A stretch of 14,945 bases of DNA from Limnohabitans sp. (GTDB lineage Bacteria > Pseudomonadota > Gammaproteobacteria > Burkholderiales > Burkholderiaceae_C): the NCBI GenBank assembly GCA_009693225.1, contig SHXP01000025.1, positions 1-14,945 on the forward strand, in the 5' to 3' direction. Position 1 is the stretch's first letter, and the number at the start of each line of letters is the position of its first letter. Below the pieces are notes generated by a model. That model ran no database searches and was not told where the DNA came from. It saw only the letters and a list, made by a program, of their open reading frames with translations. Below are positions 6,989 to 14,945 of the stretch, piece by piece. Position numbers and translations under genes: made by a program.

Positions 6989-9784
6989 TCAAATCGTGCG
7001 GGCGATTTCCTTGATTTCAAAGAACTCGAGCTGGTCACCTTCTTGGATGTCGTTATAGCCTTTGAGGTTCAAGCCGCACTCGAAGCTTTCCTTGACTTCG
7101 CGCACGTCGTCCTTGAAGCGTTTAAGGCTTTCGAGTTCACCGGTGAACACCACCATGTTGTCGCGCAGCAAGCGCAGGCGCGCGTTGCGGCGCACGACGC
7201 CGTTGGTGACCATGCAACCGGCGATCGCACCGATCTTGCTGATGCGGAACACCTGGCGGATTTGCGCCATGCCGATGACTTCTTCCTTCTTGTCAGGCGT
7301 CAACATGCCCGACATGGTGGCTTTCAATTCGTCGACCGCGTCGTAAATGATGTTGTAGTAACGGATCTCGACGCCGTTGTTCTCGGCCAGCTTGCGCGCA
7401 CCGGCGTCGGCACGCGTGTTGAAACCGATGATGACCGCCTTGGAAGCAATCGCCAGGTTGATGTCAGATTCGCTGATGCCGCCGACGGCACCGTACACCA
7501 GTTGCACCCGGATTTCCTCGTTGGTGAGTTTGAGCAGCGAGGTGGCCAGTGCTTCCTGCGAACCTTGTACATCGGCTTTGATGATGATGGGCAGGTTTTT
7601 GACTTCGCCGGACGCCATGTCGGTGAATATGTTTTCCAGTTTGGACGCCTGTTGCTTGGCCAGCTTGGTGTTGTGGAATTTGCCGGCGCGGTAGGTGGCG
7701 ATTTCGCGGGCGCGTCTTTCGTCGGACAGCACCATGAATTCGTCACCGGCTTGCGGCACTTCGGTCAGGCCTTGGATTTCCACCGGAATAGACGGGCCGG
7801 CCGATTTGACCGACTTGCCGTTTTCGTCCAGCATGGCGCGCACGCGACCGTAGGTTTGACCCGCCAGCACCACGTCGCCGGTTTTCAATGTGCCCGACTG
7901 CACCAGAATGGTGGCTACCGGGCCGCGTCCTTTGTTCAGGCTGGCTTCAATGACCAGGCCCTTGGCCATGGCATCGATAGGTGCTTTGAGCTCGAGCACT
8001 TCGGCCTGCAACAGCACTTGCTCGAGCAGTTCATCAATGCCCTGGCCGGTTTTGGCTGAAACAGACACAAATGGTGTGTCGCCGCCGAATTCCTCGGGGA
8101 TGACTTCTTCGGCCACCAGCTCGCTTTTCACGCGGTCGGTATTGGCATCGGATTTGTCGATCTTGTTGATCGCCACCACAATGGGAACGCCTGCCGCCTT
8201 GGCGTGCTTGATGGCTTCCTTGGTTTGCGGCATGACACCGTCGTCAGCCGCCACCACCAGAATGACAATGTCAGTCGCCTGGGCACCGCGTGCACGCATG
8301 GCGGTGAACGCCTCGTGGCCGGGGGTGTCGAGGAAAGAGATCATGCCGCGCGGAGTTTCCACGTGGTAGGCGCCGATATGCTGGGTGATACCGCCGGCTT
8401 CGCCGGAAGCTACTTTGGCACGGCGGATGTAATCGAGCAGCGAAGTTTTACCGTGGTCGACGTGCCCCATGACGGTGACCACCGGTGCGCGGGAGAGGGA
8501 TTCGCCGTGGTGAGCCGATGCTTCGTCTTCGATGAAGGCTTCAGGGTCGTCCAGCGAGGCAATGACCGCTTTGTGGCCCATTTCCTCGACCACAATCATG
8601 GCGGTGTCCTGGTCCAGCGGCTGGTTGATGGTGACCATCTGACCCAGCTTCATCAATTGCTTGATGACCTCGGAAGCCTTGACAGCCATTTTGTGGGCGA
8701 GTTCGGCCACGGTGATGGTTTCAGGCACGTGCACTTCAATAACACGCGCTTCCACCGGCACGGCTTGCACCGGCGTTTCGTCGCGATCGCGATCGCGTTT
8801 ACCGCGCGGACCACCGCGCCAGCTGTTGCGACCGACGCCGCCGCTGGAGTCGCCACGGGTTTTGATTTCTTTCTTCTTGGCCTGTTCATCCGCCCAACTG
8901 GAAGACAGCTTGGCGCTTTTGACTTCCTTCTGGCCTTCTTTGGTGGTGGTTGAACCGGCAGAGCGTGCGCCGGGAGCCGTCGAACCCGAGGCCGGTTTGT
9001 GCAAGGTGCCTTTGATGGTTTTGAGATCGGGCGTTGCGGCTTTTTCAGGTTCGGGCGGCTTTTTCGCGACCAGCACTTTTTTCGGTGCGTTCATCATGGT
9101 GCGAATCGCCTCGGCTTCAGTCAATGCGGTACGGCGGCGCGAATCTAAATCCTTGGCGCGGGCAGCGTCCTCGTCGGCGCTGGCTTTGGCGACGGCTTCG
9201 CGCTGGGCTGCAGCAGCCTGCGCCTTGGCGGCGATGTCTGCGGCTTTGTCAGCATCGGTTTCAACCGGCGGCGTGGCGGCGGAGGCATGGACTTCGCGGT
9301 CGCGGGCTTCCTGGGCTTCGCGCAAACGGCGTTTTTCAACCAGTTCTTCCTCTTGGCGGCGGATGAATTCGGCCTGGCGGCGGGCTTCTTCTTCGCGTCT
9401 GGCCAGTTCGGCCTGATAAAGAATCGGAGCGGGCGCTGCGGACGGGGCCTCTGACTGTTCGGGTGCATCTGCGGCGTCGCTGTCGTGGCGCTTGACGAAG
9501 GTGCGCTTTTTACGGACCTCGACCTGAATGGTTCGCGCCTTGCCGGTGGCATCCGCCTGCTTGATTTCGGACGTCGATTTCTTCACCAGCGTGATTTTTT
9601 TGCGCTCGGGCGCGTCTGTGCCGTGGCTGGCTTTGAGAAAGCCCAGCAATTTCTGCTTGTCAGCGTCGGTCAGCGCATCGGCTGCGGACGATTTGGCGAC
9701 TCCTGCTGCCTTGAGCTGTTCAAGCAGGGTATCGGGAGATTTTTTGAGTTCCTTGGCAAACTCGGCAACCGTTGTGATGGTCAT
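6989..9784 (-). CDS. infB: Translation initiation factor IF-2
   Basis: IF-2 is the GTPase that places initiator fMet-tRNA on the 30S subunit and promotes 50S joining. The 931 residues are in the long range seen in proteobacteria. Residues 1-50 are a first IF2_N domain (VAEFAKELKKSPDTLLEQLK). Residues 55-345 are a charged, low-complexity linker with a probable coiled coil around 124-165 (repeats of RREEEARRQAEF type) and Ala/Glu-rich stretches. A second IF2_N domain lies at 354-410. The G domain has GHVDHGKT (440-447), DTPGHEAF (486-493), NKID (540-543) and SAK (576-578), followed by the beta-barrel and C-terminal fMet-tRNA-binding domains. Internal starts that give shorter forms are known in Escherichia coli; I could not pick one here with confidence. 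The gene begins 24 nt after nusA, with AGAGGA upstream of ATG 9784. Confidence 0.98.
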   Translation of the reverse strand: MTITTVAEFAKELKKSPDTLLEQLKAAGVAKSSAADALTDADKQKLLGFLKASHGTDAPERKKITLVKKSTSEIKQADATGKARTIQVEVRKKRTFVKRHDSDAADAPEQSEAPSAAPAPILYQAELARREEEARRQAEFIRRQEEELVEKRRLREAQEARDREVHASAATPPVETDADKAADIAAKAQAAAAQREAVAKASADEDAARAKDLDSRRRTALTEAEAIRTMMNAPKKVLVAKKPPEPEKAATPDLKTIKGTLHKPASGSTAPGARSAGSTTTKEGQKEVKSAKLSSSWADEQAKKKEIKTRGDSSGGVGRNSWRGGPRGKRDRDRDETPVQAVPVEARVIEVHVPETITVAELAHKMAVKASEVIKQLMKLGQMVTINQPLDQDTAMIVVEEMGHKAVIASLDDPEAFIEDEASAHHGESLSRAPVVTVMGHVDHGKTSLLDYIRRAKVASGEAGGITQHIGAYHVETPRGMISFLDTPGHEAFTAMRARGAQATDIVILVVAADDGVMPQTKEAIKHAKAAGVPIVVAINKIDKSDANTDRVKSELVAEEVIPEEFGGDTPFVSVSAKTGQGIDELLEQVLLQAEVLELKAPIDAMAKGLVIEASLNKGRGPVATILVQSGTLKTGDVVLAGQTYGRVRAMLDENGKSVKSAGPSIPVEIQGLTEVPQAGDEFMVLSDERRAREIATYRAGKFHNTKLAKQQASKLENIFTDMASGEVKNLPIIIKADVQGSQEALATSLLKLTNEEIRVQLVYGAVGGISESDINLAIASKAVIIGFNTRADAGARKLAENNGVEIRYYNIIYDAVDELKATMSGMLTPDKKEEVIGMAQIRQVFRISKIGAIAGCMVTNGVVRRNARLRLLRDNMVVFTGELESLKRFKDDVREVKESFECGLNLKGYNDIQEGDQLEFFEIKEIARTI

Positions 9785-9808
9785 CTGTGGTGTTCCTCTT
9801 CATGACCG

Positions 9809-11293
9809 TTACGCTTGACCCGCAAACCAATGTTCGCGTGCCTTTAGGATCAAAGTTTTTGCTTGCTCTTCAGACTGACCGGTGATGTCCACCAGTTCGT
9901 CCACCGCCAAATCAGCCAGATCGTCACGGGTATGTACACCACCCATGACCAGTTTGGTAATCAATTCGGCATCAATGCCTTCCAGGTCTCTCAGGTCCTG
10001 AGAAACTTCCTCGACGCTCTCTTCCATGGCAATTTCCATGGTCAGCAAAGCGTCTTTGGCACGGGCCCGCAATTCGTTCACAGTGTCTTCGTCAAAGCTT
10101 TCAATTTCCAGCATTTCCTGCAACGGCACATAAGCCACTTCTTCCAGACTGGTAAAGCCTTCTTCGATGAGGATGTCAGCGACTTCCTGGTCGACGTCGA
10201 GTTTGGCGACAAACAAGGCGCGCAAACCTTCGGTTTCGTTGGCGGTTTTCTGCGCGGATTCGGCCGCGTCCATGATGTTGATTTTCCAGCCGGTGAGGTC
10301 AGACGCCAGACGCACGTTCTGCCCTCCTCTGCCGATTGCCATGGCCAGGTTTTCGTCGTCGACCACCACATCCATGGCGTGTTTCTCTTCGTCAACCACG
10401 ATGGAGGTGACGTTGGCCGGGGCCAGCGCGCCGATAACAAACTGCGCCGGGTCTTCGCTCCACAGCACGATATCGACGCGTTCGCCGGCGAGTTCGTTGG
10501 TGACGGCATTCACCCGCGTGCCGCGAACACCGACGCAGGTACCGATGGGGTCGACGCGTTTGTCATACGAAATGACCGCGATCTTGGCGCGCGAACCGGG
10601 GTCACGGGCGCAGGATTTGATCTCGAGCAGGCCTTGCTCGATCTCGGGCACTTCATGGCGGAACAACTCGATCATGAACTCCGGGGCTGAACGCGACAGG
10701 ATGATGGGCGCGCCGCGCAAGCTGGTGTCGACTTCCATGATCATGGCGCGCACACGGTCGGCATTGCGCAGGTTTTCCTTGGCGATCATTTCGCTGCGGC
10801 GCAAACGGCCTTCGACCCGGCCGCTCTCGACGATGATGTCGCCCTTGTCCATGCGCTTGACGCTGCCGACGAAGATTTTGTCGCCGCGCGCCAGAAAATC
10901 CGACAACAGCATTCCGCGTTCAGCATCACGGATTTTTTGCAGAATGACCTGCTTGGCCGCCATCGCACCGATACGACCGATAGGTAAAGACTCGACGTTT
11001 TCCTCGATGTACTCGCCCTCTTCCACGTCAGCCAGACGCTCTTTGGCGTCCATCAGCATTTCTTCCGCATCAGGGTTTTGCAAACCTGCCTCGTCGGGCA
11101 CGACCAGCCAGCGGCGGAAAGTTTCGTACTCACCCGAGTCACGGTTCATGGCCACGCGTATGTCCACGTCGCCTTGGTAAAGTTTTTTGGTGGCTTGCGC
11201 CAGCGCGGATTCGACCGCACCGAAAACCAGGTCGCGTTCGACATGTTTTTCGTGTGAGATGGCATCCACCAGCATCAGCATTTCGCGATTCAT
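9809..11293 (-). CDS. nusA: Transcription elongation/termination factor NusA
   Basis: NusA binds RNA polymerase and modulates pausing, intrinsic termination and antitermination. The 494-residue protein shows the full proteobacterial architecture. The N-terminal polymerase-binding domain spans 1-125. The S1 domain (about 135-200) contains DKIFVGSVKRMDKGDIIVE. KH1 carries GTCVGVRGTRVNAVTNELAGE (251-271), KH2 carries AIGRGGQNVRLAS (319-331), and two acidic helix-hairpin repeats lie near 365-420 and 440-490. The second ends in a normal C-terminus, so the domain that contacts the polymerase alpha subunit in Escherichia coli is present. ATG 11293 overlaps the rimP stop as ATGA, with AGGAG about ten bases upstream. 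In Escherichia coli NusA represses its own operon; the hairpin ahead of rimP is a natural candidate target here, but that is inference. Confidence 0.98.
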   Translation of the reverse strand: MNREMLMLVDAISHEKHVERDLVFGAVESALAQATKKLYQGDVDIRVAMNRDSGEYETFRRWLVVPDEAGLQNPDAEEMLMDAKERLADVEEGEYIEENVESLPIGRIGAMAAKQVILQKIRDAERGMLLSDFLARGDKIFVGSVKRMDKGDIIVESGRVEGRLRRSEMIAKENLRNADRVRAMIMEVDTSLRGAPIILSRSAPEFMIELFRHEVPEIEQGLLEIKSCARDPGSRAKIAVISYDKRVDPIGTCVGVRGTRVNAVTNELAGERVDIVLWSEDPAQFVIGALAPANVTSIVVDEEKHAMDVVVDDENLAMAIGRGGQNVRLASDLTGWKINIMDAAESAQKTANETEGLRALFVAKLDVDQEVADILIEEGFTSLEEVAYVPLQEMLEIESFDEDTVNELRARAKDALLTMEIAMEESVEEVSQDLRDLEGIDAELITKLVMGGVHTRDDLADLAVDELVDITGQSEEQAKTLILKAREHWFAGQA

Positions 11294-11865
11294 GATTCAT
11301 TACTCCTGCTCTCAGCGGGCCTTCTGCCCTTGAAATTCACAATCGGCGCCAGCCTGGCTTCACGCAATTCACTCAAGGTGAATTGCAATGCCTGAACCGG
11401 CAAGTCTTTCTTGACACGCGCAGGCCGCATACCCGGCTTGCTCGTCGGCTCATCACGCCAGGTGATTTGCCAGGTCTGGGGTGAGTCAGTGGTTTCCAAC
11501 ACGCCACGGAATTTTTTCCGGTTGGCAGCCACTAGGCCGCCCGCCGCCGCCATGGGCGCTTTCAGTGTCAGGTCGATGAGTTCACCAACAAAACGCAAAA
11601 AATCGTTTTCTGAACGCAACGGGCGGTCAATGCCCGGCGAAGAAACTTCAAGCCGGCTGTAAGCAGTGCCTTCGACTTCCAGCACAAACTGCAACTGCCG
11701 TGTCACCTTCTCGCAATCCTCGACCTGCACAAACAGCTCAGGCTGACCGGATTGCCAGGGCAAATCAATGGTGACCCGCAGCAGCCCGCCTGCTGAACGC
11801 TCCACTTCAACCAGTTGGTAACCCAGTCCGCTGACGGTTTGTTCGATGATGTCTTGCAATGGCAA
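11290..11865 (-). CDS. rimP: Ribosome maturation factor RimP
   Basis: RimP is needed for assembly of the 30S head and central region. The 191-residue protein has the two expected domains. The N-terminal alpha/beta domain includes VSGLGYQLVEVE, LLRVTIDLP, the helix VEDCEKVTRQLQFVLEVE and the invariant VSSPGIDRPL (74-83). The C-terminal Sm-like barrel includes RKKFRGVLE. It ends with a longer basic tail than in Escherichia coli, which is common in betaproteobacteria. The start is TTG at 11865: the codon three places upstream is an in-frame TGA (11872-11874), so no upstream start exists, and the N-terminus from MPLQDIIEQT matches the family. GGGTGA at 11872-11877 is six bases before it. It heads the nusA-infB operon. 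Confidence 0.96.
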   Translation of the reverse strand: MPLQDIIEQTVSGLGYQLVEVERSAGGLLRVTIDLPWQSGQPELFVQVEDCEKVTRQLQFVLEVEGTAYSRLEVSSPGIDRPLRSENDFLRFVGELIDLTLKAPMAAAGGLVAANRKKFRGVLETTDSPQTWQITWRDEPTSKPGMRPARVKKDLPVQALQFTLSELREARLAPIVNFKGRRPAESRSNES

Positions 11866-11871
11866 CGCTTT

Positions 11872-11877
11872 TCACCC
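11872..11877 (-). promoter_or_regulatory. Ribosome-binding site of rimP
   Basis: GGGTGA on the minus strand lies six bases upstream of the TTG start. Because a TGA stop in the rimP frame overlaps this site, it fixes TTG 11865 as the first usable codon. It lies only four bases past the terminator T-tract. Confidence 0.65.
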
Positions 11878-11881
11878 GACC

Positions 11882-11914
11882 AAAAAAAACGGGCGGTTGG
11901 GATGTCCGCCCGTT
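11882..11914 (-). terminator. Rho-independent terminator between yejF and rimP
   Basis: On the minus strand a perfect 9-bp stem, AACGGGCGG (11914-11906) with CCGCCCGTT (11896-11888), encloses a 9-nt loop and runs into eight T residues (11889-11882), two of which belong to the stem. This is a textbook intrinsic terminator for transcripts arriving from yejF, whose stop codon is 28 nt upstream. Because it ends only 16 nt before the rimP start codon, any rimP promoter on the yejF side must transcribe through it, so it may also act as an attenuator of the rimP-nusA-infB operon. Confidence 0.88.
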
Positions 11915-11932
11915 ATCGTTCATTTGCCTACT

Positions 11933-11961
11933 ATTGTAACGCTTAATGAGAGGCTTGACCA
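11933..11961 (-). promoter_or_regulatory. Candidate sigma-70 promoter for rimP operon
   Basis: On the minus strand TGGTCA (11961-11956, four of six matches to TTGACA) is separated by exactly 17 bases from TACAAT (11938-11933, five of six matches to TATAAT). The -35 element lies within the last codons of yejF. Transcription would start near 11926, about 12 nt before the terminator hairpin. It is the only decent promoter-like pair I noticed between yejF and rimP. Short matches of this kind occur by chance, so confidence is modest. Confidence 0.4.
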
Positions 11962-13550
11962 GACCCAGTGAACGAAGCCTCCAGCAAAGTACGTGTGTAG
12001 GCGGACGCCGGGGCCCGGGTGATGCGCTCAATACTGCCGGATTCCACCACCACACCGTCCTTGAGCACCAGCACATGGTGGGCCATGGCTTGGATGACAT
12101 CGATGTCATGGGTGATCAGCAGATAACTCAGGCCGCGTTCGCGTTGCAGGCGTTGCAAGAGGTCCAGCACCTGTTTTTGAATCGACACGTCCAGCGCGCT
12201 GGTCGGCTCGTCCAGCACCAGAATGCGCGGCTCGACGATCAGCGCCCGGGCTATCGCCAGGCGTTGGCGCTGGCCGCCGGAGAACTCGTGGGGGTAACGC
12301 ACCAGCAGGCCGGGAAACTGGGTTTCGTCCATGCCGACCTCGTTCAAGGCAGCCAACACCCGTGTTTGCCGCTGGGCGGTGTTGAGCCCGGTTTCGTGCA
12401 CCAGCAGGCCTTCGCCCACCACCTCCTCGACCGTCATGCGCGGCGACAGCGAGGAAAACGGGTCCTGGAACACCACCTGAATGGCGTGGCGCAAGGGCAG
12501 GTCCAGCCGGGCTTTTGCCTGCCAGTGCTTGTCTTCAATCTGTAACTGACCCAGAAACGGGATCAGACCCAGCGCAGCCAGCGCCAGCGAGGATTTGCCC
12601 GAACCTGATTCGCCGATGATGCCCAGCGTCTGGCCTAGGCGCAGCTTGAAATCAGCGCCTTGCAGGGCGACGAATTCGGCATGACCGAACCAGCCGCGCC
12701 AACCCGGCCGGGGCACCGGGTAAATCACCCGCAAAGCCTCAGCCTGGACGCACACCGGCGCGTCAGCCAACGGCTCAAAGACATTGCGCTCGGGCTGGCT
12801 GTCGACCAGGCGGCGCGTGTAAGCGTGCGCCGGATGGCTGAGTACCGTGCCGACCTTGCCTTGCTCGACCAGGTAGCCGTTTTCCATCACCAGCACGCGG
12901 TCGGCAAAACGCCTGACTATGTTCAGGTCGTGCGTGATCAGCAGAATGGCCATACCGTGTTTCTGTTGCAGACTGTCGAGCAAATCCAATATCTGGCCAC
13001 GCAAAGACACGTCCAGTGCCGTGGTCGGCTCGTCAGCCAGCAACAGCTTGGGTTCACCGGCCAGGGCCATGGCGATCATGGCGCGCTGTCTTTGCCCGCC
13101 CGAGAGCTGATGCGGGTAGCTGTTGACCCGGCGCTCCGGCTCGGGGAGACCGGTATCGTTCAGCAAATCAATGGCGCGCTGCCAGGCTTGCGCCCGGCTT
13201 AAGGCTTTTTTCAACAACAGCACCTCGACAATTTGCTCGCCTATGCTGAACAAGGGATTGAGCGCGGTCATCGGCTCCTGAAAAATCATGGCGATGTCGC
13301 TGCCGCGCACGCTCTGCCATTGCGCCTCGTTGAGCTTGAACAGGTCACGCCCGTCGAACACAGCCTCGCCGCGTACCCAGGCGCCGCGCGCCAGACCCAG
13401 CAAACTGAGCGCGGTCACGGTTTTGCCCGAGCCGGATTCACCGACCAGGGCCAGCTTTTCGCCGGCTTGCAATTCAAATGACACGCCATGCACCACCTCG
13501 CGGCCCTGGAACGACATGTGCAGTTTATGCACTTTCAGCAATTCGCTCAT
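11943..13550 (-). CDS. yejF: Peptide ABC importer, fused double ATPase (YejF-like)
   Basis: This ATPase powers an inner-membrane importer of the Yej type, which takes up peptides (in Escherichia coli also microcin C). Two complete nucleotide-binding domains are fused in 535 residues. The first has GESGSGKT (37-44), Gln91 in the Q-loop, LSGGQRQR (149-156), LLLADEPT (169-176) and His207. The second has GESGSGKS (313-320), FSGGQRQR (423-430), ILVLDEPT (443-450) and His481. Both sites look catalytically complete. I chose ATG 13550 because it overlaps the yejE stop as ATGA and yields the family N-terminus MSELLKVHKLHMSF; the frame stays open upstream to 13667, but those residues are not family-like. 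The GsiA/DppDF-type fused ATPases are close relatives, but the YejE and YejB neighbours settle the subfamily. The terminator follows 28 nt downstream. Confidence 0.93.
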   Translation of the reverse strand: MSELLKVHKLHMSFQGREVVHGVSFELQAGEKLALVGESGSGKTVTALSLLGLARGAWVRGEAVFDGRDLFKLNEAQWQSVRGSDIAMIFQEPMTALNPLFSIGEQIVEVLLLKKALSRAQAWQRAIDLLNDTGLPEPERRVNSYPHQLSGGQRQRAMIAMALAGEPKLLLADEPTTALDVSLRGQILDLLDSLQQKHGMAILLITHDLNIVRRFADRVLVMENGYLVEQGKVGTVLSHPAHAYTRRLVDSQPERNVFEPLADAPVCVQAEALRVIYPVPRPGWRGWFGHAEFVALQGADFKLRLGQTLGIIGESGSGKSSLALAALGLIPFLGQLQIEDKHWQAKARLDLPLRHAIQVVFQDPFSSLSPRMTVEEVVGEGLLVHETGLNTAQRQTRVLAALNEVGMDETQFPGLLVRYPHEFSGGQRQRLAIARALIVEPRILVLDEPTSALDVSIQKQVLDLLQRLQRERGLSYLLITHDIDVIQAMAHHVLVLKDGVVVESGSIERITRAPASAYTRTLLEASFTGSGQASH

Positions 13551-14593
13551 GGTGCGGTCTCCTGGTGCAGCTTGCGCGGATCCAGGGCATCGCGCAAGGC
13601 GTCGCCCATGAAGGTCAGCAGCAGCAGCGTGACAACGAGCACACCGAAGGTGGAGATGGAAATCCACCAGGCATCGATATTGGTTTTACCTTGCGACAGC
13701 AGTTCGCCCAGACTTGGTGTACCGGGCGGAACGCCCAGACCCAGAAAGTCCAGGCTGGTCAAAACCAGAATGGCCGCGCTCATGCGAAACGGCAAAAACG
13801 TCACCACCGGTGTCATGCTGTTGGGCAGCACATGCCGCCAGATGATGGCGCGGTTGGACAAGCCCAGGGCACGCGCCGCGCGCACATAGTCGAGCTGGCG
13901 GTTACGCAAAAACTCGGCGCGCACATAGTCGGACAAGCCCATCCAGCCGAACAGACTCAGCAATACCAGCAACAGACTGACACTGGGCTCGAACATCGCA
14001 GAAAAAATGATCAGCAGATACAGCTCGGGCATGGCGCCCCAGATTTCAATGAAGCGCTGCATGGCCAGATCGGTCTTGCCGACAAAAAAGCCTTGAATCG
14101 CACCGGTGACCACGCCTAAGACGGTGCCGGTGATGGTCAGCGCCAGCGCAAACAGCACCGACACCCGGAAACCGTAAAGCAGCCGCGCCAGCAGATCGCG
14201 GCCCCGGTCGTCGGTGCCCAGCCAGTTGTCGGACGAGGGGGGTGCCGGGTTCGGCTCCTTGGCGAAATAGTTCAGAGTGGTGTAGTGGTAAGGGTTGATC
14301 GGGTAAACCGCCCAGTTACCTGGCTGCTTGAACTGTTGGCGGATGAAAGGATCGAAATAGTCGGTAGGCGTTTCAAAGTCGCCGCCGAAGACGGTTTCAG
14401 GCAGGTTTTTCAAAATGGGGAAATACAGCTTGCCTTCGTAGCTGGCGATCAGCGGTTTGTCATTGCAGACCAGTTCTGCGGCCATGCTGAGCACAAACAG
14501 CATGACAAAAAGAATCAGGCTGACGTAGCCCAGACGGTTGCGTTTGAACCGCCGCCAGGCCAGTCGTGATGGGGAAAGAGATACGGTTGCCAT
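13547..14593 (-). CDS. yejE: Peptide ABC importer permease YejE
   Basis: Inner-membrane permease subunit that pairs with YejB. At 348 residues it is close to the 341 of Escherichia coli YejE. A first helix at about 22-42 is followed by the YejE-specific extracytoplasmic segment with CNDKPLIASYEGKLYFP (43-59) and DNWLGTDDRGRDLLARLLYG (122-141), then five further helices. The EAA loop that docks to the ATPase is visible at about 238-258 (RAARALGLSNRAIIWRHVLPN), and SLDFLGLGVPPGTPSLGELL (280-299) is the usual last loop before the final helix. The start lies 7 nt after the yejB stop; its stop overlaps yejF. No frame damage. The generic relatives DppC/OppC lack the long KPLI segment. Confidence 0.94.
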   Translation of the reverse strand: MATVSLSPSRLAWRRFKRNRLGYVSLILFVMLFVLSMAAELVCNDKPLIASYEGKLYFPILKNLPETVFGGDFETPTDYFDPFIRQQFKQPGNWAVYPINPYHYTTLNYFAKEPNPAPPSSDNWLGTDDRGRDLLARLLYGFRVSVLFALALTITGTVLGVVTGAIQGFFVGKTDLAMQRFIEIWGAMPELYLLIIFSAMFEPSVSLLLVLLSLFGWMGLSDYVRAEFLRNRQLDYVRAARALGLSNRAIIWRHVLPNSMTPVVTFLPFRMSAAILVLTSLDFLGLGVPPGTPSLGELLSQGKTNIDAWWISISTFGVLVVTLLLLTFMGDALRDALDPRKLHQETAP

Positions 14594-14600
14594 GGCGCGC

Positions 14601-14945
14601 TCAGTCGAATTTCACGCGCGGGTCCACCCACACGTAACACAGGTCGCTGAGCAGCTTGGTCACCAGGCCGATCAGGGTGAATAAATACAAAGTGCCCAGC
14701 ACAACCGGGTAGTCGCGCCGCATCACGCTCTCATAGCTGAGCAGGCCCAGACCGTCCAGCGAAAACAGGGTTTCGATCAACAGGGAACCGGTGAAAAATG
14801 CGCCGATGAACGCCGCCGGAAAACCGGTGACCAGGGGAATGAGCGCGTTGCGCATCACGTGCTTCCACAGCACGCTGCGCTCGGACAAGCCCTTGGCACG
14901 CGCCGTCAGCACGTATTGCTTGCCGATCTCTTCCAGAAAAGCGTT
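14601..14945 (-). CDS. yejB: Peptide ABC importer permease YejB, C-terminal part
   Basis: The last 114 residues of the YejB permease; the gene continues beyond the right edge. It opens within the EAA loop (LEEIGKQYVLTARAKGLSERSVLWKHVMRNA) and contains GFPAAFIGAFFTGSLLIETLFSLDGLGLLSYESVMRRDYPVV split over two helices. It ends in LLSDLCYVWVDPRVKFD, the strongly conserved YejB tail. YejB and YejE together form the peptide channel energised by YejF. A periplasmic binding protein (yejA) is usually encoded next to yejB and would be expected further right, outside the window. Confidence 0.93.
   Translation of the reverse strand, partial: NAFLEEIGKQYVLTARAKGLSERSVLWKHVMRNALIPLVTGFPAAFIGAFFTGSLLIETLFSLDGLGLLSYESVMRRDYPVVLGTLYLFTLIGLVTKLLSDLCYVWVDPRVKFD

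Noticed and set aside
6527..8059. Long plus-strand open frame (about 510 codons) opposite truB, rbfA and infB
   Set aside because: It spans three real genes on the other strand and has no recognisable motif or ribosome-binding context; it is a shadow frame of high-GC coding DNA.
8783..8796. Overlapping GCGATCGC octamers
   Set aside because: They encode the repeated Arg-Asp residues of the IF-2 linker. Only two overlapping copies occur, so there is no sign of a dispersed repeat.
13551..13667. Longer N-terminus for the double ATPase (39 more codons)
   Set aside because: These codons lie inside yejE and give a Cys/Arg/His-rich peptide unlike the family, whereas ATG 13550 overlaps the yejE stop and starts with the expected sequence.

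Overview
The window looks like chromosomal DNA from a betaproteobacterium, most likely a Burkholderiales member close to the Comamonadaceae. The evidence is the moderately high GC, the run rimP-nusA-infB-rbfA-truB followed directly by typA, and the sequence character of RimP, NusA, IF-2, TruB and TypA. The family assignment is my inference from recalled homologues, not from a search.

Layout. The left edge (1-1012) holds an AT-rich stretch and two plus-strand genes that look damaged: the 3' part of a chromate-transporter-like gene with a frameshift, and a RimJ/RimL-type acetyltransferase with an apparent frameshift at each end. Everything from 1076 to the right edge lies on the minus strand, so it is transcribed from right to left. 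In transcription order it is: yejB (cut by the window edge), yejE and yejF (a peptide-type ABC importer); an intrinsic terminator; rimP, nusA, infB, rbfA, truB and typA (translation, transcription and ribosome maturation); an EamA-family permease; a broken 3-hydroxyisobutyryl-CoA hydrolase-like gene; and rlmB, which converges on the acetyltransferase.

How the genes work together. rimP, rbfA, truB, typA and rlmB all act on ribosome assembly or on tRNA and rRNA modification. nusA links transcription to translation, and infB encodes initiation factor 2. Their starts and stops overlap by 4 nt (rimP/nusA, truB/typA) or lie 2-24 nt apart, so one long transcript is likely. The permease, hydrolase and rlmB are packed behind typA with spacings from an 8-nt overlap to 25 nt and probably share that transcript. 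The yej genes form a separate, equally tight unit upstream.

I found no mobile element, CRISPR array, RNA gene or clearly new multi-gene system. The observations most worth a second look are a strong terminator hairpin between a candidate promoter and the TTG start of rimP (a possible attenuator), a hydrolase gene apparently broken by a microhomology deletion, and a cluster of indels confined to the dispensable genes while more than 12 kb of neighbouring genes stay intact.
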